A program made the translations under genes and the position numbers. From Frankiales bacterium (lineage in GTDB: Bacteria > Actinomycetota > Actinomycetes > Mycobacteriales > SCTD01), in NCBI GenBank assembly GCA_025464795.1, contig JAODNB010000153.1, positions 1 through 18,163 of the forward strand: a stretch of 18,163 nt of DNA, in the 5' to 3' direction. This document shows positions 6,862 through 13,228 of this stretch, piece after piece (position 1 is the stretch's first letter; each line of letters opens with the position of its first letter). The notes beneath the pieces were generated by a model. The model did not search any database. It had not been told where the DNA came from and was given only the letters and a program-made list of their open reading frames with translations.

Positions 6862-7740
6862 TCAGCGGTCGGAGGCGTGGAAGTCCCGCTGCACCTGGGC
6901 CGCCGCGGCCTTCCAGGCGTCACGTGCTTGGCGGATGGCCGACATGACCTGCTTGCGAGCGGCGTCCGAGGCCTCGGCGGCCGCCTTGACCTGCTCCTTG
7001 CCGTTGCTGCCTTGGACCGCCATCGCGAACGACCACAGGCCGGTGTCGATGAGCCGAGCGGCCCGGCGCACCTCGTCGACGACCTTGGCCTGCGCCTGCT
7101 GCGGGGTGAGGGTGCCGTCGGCGTAGCGCTTCATCGCGCTGAACTCGATCCGCCACAGCGACAGGATCGCGTCGCCCGCTACCTGGGGCTCAGGGTCCTG
7201 GGGGTCGACCCCGGCCCGCTCGGCCATCGCCTCGGCCGCGACCTGCGAGAGGCGGTCCATCATGTCCCGTTGCGCCGCGCGCAGGGACGGCGTGCCTTCG
7301 ATGAGGTCGTTGAAGCGGTGGATGACGGTGAAGTCCTGCGCTCCCGGGTGCTCGGCCCAGAGGGCGTACATCTGCTCGACGTCCCGAACGATGATGCGGA
7401 CCGCGGCTTCGATCGGTGAGCCCAGCGGCGCGCCGGGACCGAGGGCGGCGCGGATCTCGGCCGCCATCGGCTCCTCGCGGTCCAGGAGCAGTGACTCCTT
7501 GGTGGGGAAGTAGTTGTAGACCGTCTTCTCCGAGATCCCGCAGGCCTCGGCGACGTCGGCGACCCGGACGTCGTCGAAGCCCCGGTCCAGGAACATCGCT
7601 GTCGCAGTGTCCGAGATCTGCTGGCGCGTCAGCCGCTTCTTGCGCTCGCGCAGGCCCTCTCCGGGAGGGTCCACCCGACTCGTCCGGCGGCGCGCCGCGG
7701 CGATCAGGCTCGCCACGTCCTCCTCGGTCACGCTTCCCAC
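6862..7740 (-). CDS. TetR-family transcriptional regulator
   Basis: A DNA-binding repressor that probably controls the divergent ABC exporter. The helix-turn-helix lies at about 38-85: LTRQQISDTATAMFLDRGF then VADVAEACGISEKTVYNYF. The rest is a helical ligand-binding domain. At 292 residues it is longer than the usual 190-220. It has a basic N-terminal extension of about 35 residues and an alanine- and lysine-rich helical tail (about 240-292) that could form a coiled coil. The start is taken as GTG at 7740; a second GTG three codons downstream is equally possible, and neither has a good ribosome site. Two palindromes lie directly upstream. It also precedes the DUF1295 operon in the same direction, so it might affect that too. 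Confidence 0.9.
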   Translation of the reverse strand: MGSVTEEDVASLIAAARRRTSRVDPPGEGLRERKKRLTRQQISDTATAMFLDRGFDDVRVADVAEACGISEKTVYNYFPTKESLLLDREEPMAAEIRAALGPGAPLGSPIEAAVRIIVRDVEQMYALWAEHPGAQDFTVIHRFNDLIEGTPSLRAAQRDMMDRLSQVAAEAMAERAGVDPQDPEPQVAGDAILSLWRIEFSAMKRYADGTLTPQQAQAKVVDEVRRAARLIDTGLWSFAMAVQGSNGKEQVKAAAEASDAARKQVMSAIRQARDAWKAAAAQVQRDFHASDR

Positions 7741-7743
7741 GAT

Positions 7744-7753
7744 AACCCGGGTT
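7744..7753. promoter_or_regulatory. Perfect 10-base palindrome next to the tetR start
   Basis: AACCCGGGTT is fully self-complementary and lies four bases upstream of the TetR gene's GTG. A TetR protein bound here could block its own expression. It is short and could be chance in GC-rich DNA. Confidence 0.35.
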
Positions 7754-7759
7754 GTTCAG

Positions 7760-7788
7760 TTGCAGAATCTTTACTGTCACTGTAAGTT
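7760..7788 (+). promoter_or_regulatory. Candidate leaderless promoter of the ABC exporter
   Basis: TTGCAG (7760-7765), 17 bases, then TAAGTT (7783-7788), followed by seven bases to the ATG at 7796. That puts the transcription start on the start codon. The bases before the ATG (TCTGTCC) contain no Shine-Dalgarno sequence, which agrees with a leaderless mRNA. Such mRNAs are common in actinobacteria. Confidence 0.5.
7771..7785. promoter_or_regulatory. Candidate TetR operator in the divergent gap
   Basis: TTACTGTCACTGTAA is a 15-base imperfect palindrome: six of seven arm positions pair around a central C. It lies between the -35 and -10 boxes of the exporter promoter and covers the first three bases of the -10. 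A repressor bound here would block transcription. Size and symmetry suit a TetR-family dimer. Confidence 0.55.
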
Positions 7789-7795
7789 TCTGTCC

Positions 7796-8749
7796 ATGCC
7801 CACTCCCGCCGTCGTCACCGACGGACTCACCAAGCGCTTCGGCGACTTCACCGCCGTCGACTCCGTCGACCTCGTGGTGCCCTCCGGTGGCGTGCTCGCC
7901 GTCCTGGGCCCCAACGGCGCCGGCAAGACCACCATGGTCCGGATGCTCGCCACCCTCACCGACCCCACGAGCGGCACCGCGCAGGTGTGCGGGTTCGACG
8001 TCGCCAGCCAGGGCGAGGAGGTCCGCAGACGCATCTCCCTCACCGGCCAGTTCGCCGCGCTCGAGGACAACCTCACCTGCCGGGAGAACCTGGTGCTCAT
8101 GGCCCGGCTGCGTGGCTACGGCGGACCCGCTGCGAACCGCATCGCCGACGCCCTGGTCGAGCGGTTGGACATCGGTGAGTTCCGCGACAAGCTCGTGAAG
8201 GCGGTCTCCGGCGGCCAGCGCCGACGCACCGACCTCGCGGCCAGCCTCGTGACCCAGCCCGAGCTGCTGGTCCTGGACGAGCCGACGACGGGTCTGGACC
8301 CGCGCAGCCGGCAGGGCGTCTGGTCGACCATCAAGGAGCTCGTCGCTGAAGGGGTCACGCTGCTGCTCACGACGCAGTACCTCGAGGAGGCAGATGCGCT
8401 CGCCGACCGCATCGTGCTCATCGACCACGGCCGCACCGTCGCCTCAGGTACCCCCTCGGAGCTGAAAGCGCGCATCGGTGACCAGCGCGTCGACGTCGTG
8501 GCCAACGACCTGGTGGGCCTCGACCAGCTCGTGGCGGCCCTCGAGCCGGCGTTCGCGCTCACGGTCTCCCGGGACCGCCGGACCCTGTCCATCCCTGCCC
8601 CCGACGACACGGCCGACCTTGCCGCAGTGGCCTCCGCCGTCCGTCGCTCCGGCATCGCCGTGGACGAGCTGGCGCTGAGGCGCCCGACGCTCGACGACGC
8701 CTTCCTCGCCCTGACCGGCGTGGCCCCCACGGAGGAGCTCGTCTCATGA
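7796..8749 (+). CDS. ABC transporter ATP-binding protein, DrrA-like
   Basis: The ATPase subunit of a two-gene exporter in the daunorubicin-resistance (DrrA) class, expected on the inner face of the membrane with the permease that follows. In 317 residues it shows Walker A GPNGAGKTT (38-46), the Q-loop Q85, signature VSGGQRRR (137-144), Walker B LLVLDEP (157-163) and the DrrA-type TTQYLEEAD (192-200), where glutamine takes the usual switch-histidine place. The C-terminal 100 residues fit the DrrA accessory domain. The frame is open further upstream, but ATG 7796 begins the conserved N-terminus and fits the promoter. It overlaps the permease start as ATGA. The substrate is unknown. Confidence 0.93.
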   Translation: MPTPAVVTDGLTKRFGDFTAVDSVDLVVPSGGVLAVLGPNGAGKTTMVRMLATLTDPTSGTAQVCGFDVASQGEEVRRRISLTGQFAALEDNLTCRENLVLMARLRGYGGPAANRIADALVERLDIGEFRDKLVKAVSGGQRRRTDLAASLVTQPELLVLDEPTTGLDPRSRQGVWSTIKELVAEGVTLLLTTQYLEEADALADRIVLIDHGRTVASGTPSELKARIGDQRVDVVANDLVGLDQLVAALEPAFALTVSRDRRTLSIPAPDDTADLAAVASAVRRSGIAVDELALRRPTLDDAFLALTGVAPTEELVS

Positions 8750-9585
8750 CCACTCTCACGACGACCACCGCACTCGTCGAGCCGCTGCCCGCGGTCCCCT
8801 CGCCCCTGGTCCGCTACCTGCGCGACACCCGGCTGCTCGTCGGCCGCAGCCTGCGCACCATCCCGCGCGTCCCGGAGCGTCTCGCGGACGTGACGATCCA
8901 GCCGATCGTGTTCACCGTCCTGTTCCTCTACGTCTTCGGCTCCGCTATCAAGATCCCCGGCATCCGCTACCAGGACTACCTGCTGCCGGGTCTCATCGGC
9001 CAGGGACTCGCGTTCGGGATCATCGGGGCAGGCATGGCGACCGCTACAGACTTCAGCACCGGGGTCATCGACCGCTTCCGCTCGCTGCCCGTGCACCGCC
9101 TCGCGATCATCACCGCCCAGGTGATCGGGCAGATGCTCGAGCAGGTCCTCGGCATGTCCCTGGTCATCGGCCTGGGTCTCGCGCTCGGGTGGCGCCCGGA
9201 CCTGACGGTGGCCACCTTCTTCGAGCTGGCCGGGCTGATCCTGCTGGGTCTGTTCGCCTTCACGTGGTTCGGCGTCCTGGTCGGGATGCTCGTCCGCAAC
9301 TCCGACGCGATGCAGGGCGTCGGCTTCGCGATCGTGTTCCCGCTGTCGTTCCTCGCCGGCACCTTCGTGCCCATCGAGGGGATGTCCGCGGTGCCGCGCT
9401 TCATCGGCCAGTGGGACCCGATCTCGGCCTTCGTGGCGGCCATCCGGCAGCTCTGCCAGGGGGTGCACTCCCACGGCTCGTGGCAGCTCGAGCACCCCGT
9501 GGCGGGCATGGCCGCCTGGTCGGTGCTGCTCGTCGCCGTGTGCGTCCCCCTCGCCCTGCGCCGCTTCCGCACCGCCGGCGCCTGA
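8746..9585 (+). CDS. ABC-2 type permease, DrrB-like
   Basis: The membrane half of the exporter. The 279-residue protein has a cytoplasmic N-terminus of about 50 residues and around six hydrophobic segments (near 51-67, 82-100, 118-147, 158-182, 191-208 and 252-271). The conserved ABC-2 element FPLSFLAGTFVPIEGM (198-213) is followed by WDPISAFVAAIR. The ATG at 8746 overlaps the ATPase stop (ATGA), so the subunits are probably made in equal amounts. Members of this class export drugs, lipids or glycolipids. The neighbouring lipid genes make a lipid or apolar substrate conceivable, but nothing in the sequence decides it. Confidence 0.92.
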   Translation: MTTLTTTTALVEPLPAVPSPLVRYLRDTRLLVGRSLRTIPRVPERLADVTIQPIVFTVLFLYVFGSAIKIPGIRYQDYLLPGLIGQGLAFGIIGAGMATATDFSTGVIDRFRSLPVHRLAIITAQVIGQMLEQVLGMSLVIGLGLALGWRPDLTVATFFELAGLILLGLFAFTWFGVLVGMLVRNSDAMQGVGFAIVFPLSFLAGTFVPIEGMSAVPRFIGQWDPISAFVAAIRQLCQGVHSHGSWQLEHPVAGMAAWSVLLVAVCVPLALRRFRTAGA

Positions 9586-9611
9586 CGCCCGCTGACAGCT
9601 CTCAGCGGGCG
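9586..9611. terminator. Bidirectional hairpin between permease and P450 genes
   Basis: CGCCCGCTGA (9586-9595) and TCAGCGGGCG (9602-9611) form a perfect 10-base-pair stem with a 6-base loop (CAGCTC). It starts directly after the permease stop and contains the stop codon of the convergent P450 gene (9604-9602). There is no T-tract on either side, as is common for actinobacterial terminators. Confidence 0.7.
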
Positions 9612-10864
9612 CGGTAGGACACGTGGACGGGCGCGGCGGCGCGAGCCACGCCGCCGATCTGCTGCTTGCGCGGCGCGACGGTCGTGAACTGGGGCGTCAG
9701 GTCGTACGCGTCGAGCAGCGCCCGGACCGCGGTGCGGATCGCGGTGATGGAGAACCGGGACGCCGGGCAGGTGTGCCACTTGTGGCCGAACGTGGAGACC
9801 AGCTCACGAGCCGGGAGGTCGACAGCCAGCTTGCGACCGGTGTAGTGCGCGGGATCGAAGACCGACAGCCCCGCCGCCGCAGTCGTGTTCGTCACCGACA
9901 GCATCGTGGTGATGAAGGCACCCTTCTCGACCGTGTACGTCGCGGCGCCGTCGGTGATCTCCACGGGCCGGAGCACCTCGCGCAGGGTGATCGAGCGCTG
10001 CGCCATCCGGATCGACTCGTTCGCGCACTGCTCCAGCAGGGTGTCGTCCCCCGCGCGGACCTGGGCGAGCAGACCCGGGCGTTGCAGCAGGTTGACGAGC
10101 GTCCACGACAGCGCGGCGTACAGGTTCGACAGCGACCCGAGGTGGATGAGCGCGAGGTCGCGGGCGATCCCGACGGCGGCATCCGGCTCCCCGTCCCAGG
10201 CCTCCGCGATCGTCTTCAGGAAACCCGTGGGCTCCTCGGCAGACAGCACCTCAGCGACGATCGTCTCGACCTGGTGCATCGCGGCGATCTCACGACGCCG
10301 CTTGGTCGCCGCAGTGCGGAAGGCCTGCACCGGACGGACGAAGGCCTCAGCGCTGTCCATCTGGTCCAGCAGCGGCGCGAGCTCCTCGACACGGGCCGCC
10401 AGCTCCGGTCCGCCCCAGGACGTGAGCCCGAGCCGGTGCGCGACGCGGCGCATCTCGGTGAAGACCTCGAACGTGCCGGAGGACCCCAGCGCGGCCATCT
10501 CGGCGGTCATCGCCTCGTCCAGCGCCGACGCGTAGGTCTCCGTCAGCTCGCGTCCGAACAGCTGGTGCGGCGTCACCCGACGTCCGATCAGCAGGTCCTC
10601 GGGCATCTTGAACTTGATGAGGCGGTAGGTCGCCAGTCCGAACGAGGCGTTCTTCTCCTCCAGCGCGTACAGGGACTTCACCCCCTCCGGCGAGAACACG
10701 CAGAACAACCGGAAGCCGAACGCGTCCATGACGAAGGTGTCGCCGTGCTTGCGGCGGGCGCGCGTGAAGAACGCCGTGGGGTCCCACAGCAGCGGGAGCC
10801 CGGAACCGACCCGAGGGAGTCCGCGGACGACAGGTGGAACCGGCGTGACCGAGGGCAGGGGCAT
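9602..10864 (-). CDS. Cytochrome P450 with an atypical I-helix
   Basis: A haem-thiolate protein of 420 residues with no membrane anchor. The haem-binding loop is STFGHKWHTCPASRF (357-371) with proximal cysteine C366. The K-helix ExxR is ESIR (E283, R286). The I-helix, expected to carry an acid-threonine pair for oxygen activation, reads LIHLGSLSNLYAALSW (239-254), with S-N where D/E-T normally sits. P450s lacking that pair often act as peroxygenases, isomerases or dehydratases, as in some CYP7/CYP8/CYP74-type enzymes. The ATG at 10864 follows the small upstream gene after 11 bases, so the two are co-transcribed. No ferredoxin or reductase gene is nearby. Family is clear; reaction is unknown. 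Confidence 0.88.
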   Translation of the reverse strand: MPLPSVTPVPPVVRGLPRVGSGLPLLWDPTAFFTRARRKHGDTFVMDAFGFRLFCVFSPEGVKSLYALEEKNASFGLATYRLIKFKMPEDLLIGRRVTPHQLFGRELTETYASALDEAMTAEMAALGSSGTFEVFTEMRRVAHRLGLTSWGGPELAARVEELAPLLDQMDSAEAFVRPVQAFRTAATKRRREIAAMHQVETIVAEVLSAEEPTGFLKTIAEAWDGEPDAAVGIARDLALIHLGSLSNLYAALSWTLVNLLQRPGLLAQVRAGDDTLLEQCANESIRMAQRSITLREVLRPVEITDGAATYTVEKGAFITTMLSVTNTTAAAGLSVFDPAHYTGRKLAVDLPARELVSTFGHKWHTCPASRFSITAIRTAVRALLDAYDLTPQFTTVAPRKQQIGGVARAAAPVHVSYRAR

Positions 10865-10875
10865 GCGCCGAGGGC

Positions 10876-11166
10876 CTAGTTCATGTCGGAGAGGATGTCG
10901 AGGTTCCGGAAGGTCGGCTCACCGTTGGTGAGCCCCATCAGCGTCTGCGACAGCTTCTGCGTCTCTGGCATCTCGGAGTTCTTCATCGCCTCCTCGTAGG
11001 AGGGGAAGAACACGATGTTCACGTACTTCCCCGGGTTGTCCCGGTCCGCCGCGAGGATGCCCCTCGTGTTGGTGCGCCGTCCCTCGGTCGCGGCGCGGTA
11101 CTCCTCCACAGCGGCCTGACCCTCCTCGATGCGATCCGTCTCGAACTCGATCACCTGGACGAACAT
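10876..11166 (-). CDS. Small protein, probable dimeric alpha/beta-barrel (ABM-like)
   Basis: A 96-residue protein of unknown function. It starts MFVQVIEFETDRIEEGQAAV and has KYVNIVFFPSYEEAMKNSE (67-85). This gives the strand-helix-strand-helix outline of the dimeric ferredoxin-like fold seen in antibiotic-biosynthesis-monooxygenase-like and EthD-like proteins. There are no cysteines and no signal peptide. The frame is open further upstream, but the ATG at 11166 is chosen because GGAGG lies four bases before it. It is the first gene of a two-gene operon with the P450 (11-base gap). It may supply, bind or process the P450 substrate. The fold is inferred from pattern only. Confidence 0.8.
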   Translation of the reverse strand: MFVQVIEFETDRIEEGQAAVEEYRAATEGRRTNTRGILAADRDNPGKYVNIVFFPSYEEAMKNSEMPETQKLSQTLMGLTNGEPTFRNLDILSDMN

Positions 11167-11170
11167 GGTG

Positions 11171-11175
11171 CCTCC
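11171..11175 (-). promoter_or_regulatory. Ribosome binding site of the small gene
   Basis: GGAGG on the minus strand, four bases from the ATG at 11166. This near-consensus site fixes the start of the 96-residue protein over longer alternatives. Confidence 0.8.
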
Positions 11176-11197
11176 GGAGGGTGTGTGCTGCTCCCGC

Positions 11198-11227
11198 GTT
11201 GTACTCCTCCGCGGGCGACCGTGACAA
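11198..11227 (-). promoter_or_regulatory. Candidate promoter of the small gene and P450
   Basis: The minus strand reads TTGTCA (11227-11222), 18 bases, then TACAAC (11203-11198). The boxes match TTGACA at five and TATAAT at four positions. The leader would be about 25 bases and contains the GGAGG ribosome site. The site lies just before the divergent acyl-CoA reductase start at 11246, so the two directions may interfere or be co-regulated. Confidence 0.5.
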
Positions 11228-11245
11228 GGGTGTAGGAACTCCCCC

Positions 11246-13228
11246 ATGGCGTACTTCGTGACTGGAGCAACAGGGTTCATCGGCAAACGGCTCGTGGCAC
11301 GCCTGCTCGAGCGCACACAGGAGGACGGACCGGCCGACGTCTTCGTGCTCGTCCGCCAGCAGTCGGTGGACAAGGTCGCAGCGCTGTTCGACGACCCGCG
11401 GGTCAAGCCGGTCGTGGGGAACCTCGCGGAGCCGCTGCTCGGCGTCGACCCGGCGTCCGTACCGGGTGTGACCGACTTCTTCCACCTCGCAGCGCTCTAC
11501 GACATGACGGCAAGTGCGGAGGACAACGAGCGCACCAACGTCCTCGGCACGAAGAACGCCGTCGACCTCGCCAACGCCCTCGGCGGGACGCTGCATCACG
11601 TCTCCTCGGTGGCAGTCGCCGGCGAGTACAAGGGGATCTTCCGCGAGGACTACTTCGACCAGGGGCAGAAGCTCCCGTCGCCCTACCACCAGACGAAGTA
11701 CGACTCGGAGAAGCTCGTCCGGGAGACCGCGACGGTGCCGTGGCGGGTCTACCGCCCGGCCGTCGTCGTCGGTGACAGCCGCACCGGCGAGATGGACAAG
11801 ATCGACGGTCCCTACTACTTCTTCACGGCCATCAAGAAGGTGCGGCACCTGCTACCTGCCTGGGTGCCGCTCATCGGTCCGGAGTTCGGCTACACCAACA
11901 TCGTGCCGGTCGACTTCGTCGTCGACGCCCTCGACCACATCGCCCACCAGCCCGGCCTGGACGGCCAGGCGTTCCACCTCACCGACCCCCGCGGCCAGCG
12001 CGTCGGGGACGTGCTCAACGCCTTCGCACGGTCGGCGAACGCGCCGCAGCTCGCGATGCGGGTCGACACCGGTCTGCTCGACCTGCTGCCCAAGGGCGCC
12101 TTCTCGATGCTCATGAAGCTCCCGCAGCTCAAGGACATCCGGCGCTCGCTGCTCGCCGACCTCGGCATCCCGGACGAGGTCATCGGGCACATGGCCCTCG
12201 TCCCGCAGTTCGACACCCGAGACACCGAGCGGGCCCTGGAGGGCTCGGGCATCTCGGTGCCGTCGCTGGACACCTACAGCAACAAGCTGTGGGACCACTG
12301 GGAGCGGGTGCTCGACCCGGACCTGCACAAGGACCGGTCGTTCGCCAACGCCGTGAAGGGAAAGCGCGTCCTCATCACGGGCGGCTCGTCCGGCATCGGC
12401 GCCGAGTCCGCCCGCATGGTCGCGGCGGCCGGCGGCATCCCGATCATCGTGGCCCGTTCCCTCGACAAGCTGCTCGAGGTGCAGACCGAGATCCAGGACG
12501 CGGGCGGCGAGTGCTTCGTGTTCACCTGCGACCTGTCGGACCTCGAGTCGATCGACACCCTGGTCGCTGACGTCCTCGAGGCGCATGGCGGGGTCGACTT
12601 CCTGGTCAACAACGCCGGCCGGTCGATCCGCCGGTCCATCAAGCTCTCGCAGGACCGCTTCCACGACCTCGAGCGCACGATGCAGCTCAACTACTTCGGC
12701 GCGGTGCGGCTCATCACGGGCCTGCTGCCGTCGATGACGAAGCAGCGGTTCGGCCACATCATCAACGTGTCCTCGATCGGCGTGCAGACCGGCGTCCCGC
12801 GCTTCTCCGCCTACGTCGCGTCGAAGGCGGCGCTGGACGCGTACTCCCGGATCGCCGCGTCGGAGACGCTCGGCTCGGGCGTCACGTTCACCACGATCCA
12901 CATGCCGCTGGTGCGCACGCCGATGATCGCGCCCACCAAGATGTACGACGCCTTCCCGGCCATCACTCCGCGTGAGGCCGGCGAGATGGTCTGCGAGGCG
13001 ATCCGGTCGCGGCCCAAGCACATCAACACCAAGCTGGGCACCTTCGCCGAGGTGATGTACGCCCTGTCGCCCAAGGTCGTCGACCAGGTGCTTCACCTTG
13101 CCTACAAGGCGTTCCCGGACTCTGTCGCCGCCAAGAAGCACGTCGAGGGAGAGCCCCCGGAAGAGGCCCCCCGGCTGTCAGGCGAGCAGCTCGCCCTGGC
13201 GCACGTCCTCAAGGGCATCCACCTCTAG
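11246..13228 (+). CDS. Two-domain fatty acyl-CoA reductase (AcrA1/FcrA-like)
   Basis: It probably reduces long-chain acyl-CoA (or acyl-ACP) to fatty aldehyde and alcohol with NADPH. The 660 residues match the length of the two-domain reductases of mycobacteria (Rv3391 type) and Marinobacter. The N-terminal extended-SDR domain has VTGATGFIG (5-13), HHVSSVAVAG (117-126) and YHQTK (Y147, K151). The C-terminal classical SDR domain (about 370-600) has ITGGSSGIG (377-385), NNAG (455-458), INVSS (506-510) and YVASK (Y523, K527). Both catalytic pairs are intact. The ATG at 11246 begins the conserved Rossmann start; AGGA lies eight bases upstream. It converges on a WS/DGAT gene and shares a CTAG with it. 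The chain-length preference is unknown. Confidence 0.9.
   Translation: MAYFVTGATGFIGKRLVARLLERTQEDGPADVFVLVRQQSVDKVAALFDDPRVKPVVGNLAEPLLGVDPASVPGVTDFFHLAALYDMTASAEDNERTNVLGTKNAVDLANALGGTLHHVSSVAVAGEYKGIFREDYFDQGQKLPSPYHQTKYDSEKLVRETATVPWRVYRPAVVVGDSRTGEMDKIDGPYYFFTAIKKVRHLLPAWVPLIGPEFGYTNIVPVDFVVDALDHIAHQPGLDGQAFHLTDPRGQRVGDVLNAFARSANAPQLAMRVDTGLLDLLPKGAFSMLMKLPQLKDIRRSLLADLGIPDEVIGHMALVPQFDTRDTERALEGSGISVPSLDTYSNKLWDHWERVLDPDLHKDRSFANAVKGKRVLITGGSSGIGAESARMVAAAGGIPIIVARSLDKLLEVQTEIQDAGGECFVFTCDLSDLESIDTLVADVLEAHGGVDFLVNNAGRSIRRSIKLSQDRFHDLERTMQLNYFGAVRLITGLLPSMTKQRFGHIINVSSIGVQTGVPRFSAYVASKAALDAYSRIAASETLGSGVTFTTIHMPLVRTPMIAPTKMYDAFPAITPREAGEMVCEAIRSRPKHINTKLGTFAEVMYALSPKVVDQVLHLAYKAFPDSVAAKKHVEGEPPEEAPRLSGEQLALAHVLKGIHL

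Noticed and set aside
8116..9495. A 459-codon minus-strand frame across the ABC ATPase and permease
   Set aside because: It is antisense to two genes with clear motifs and its translation is low-complexity and charged with no recognisable domain.
11852..13141. A 429-codon minus-strand frame inside the acyl-CoA reductase
   Set aside because: Antisense shadow: the plus-strand frame keeps two full SDR motif sets, while this one shows none.
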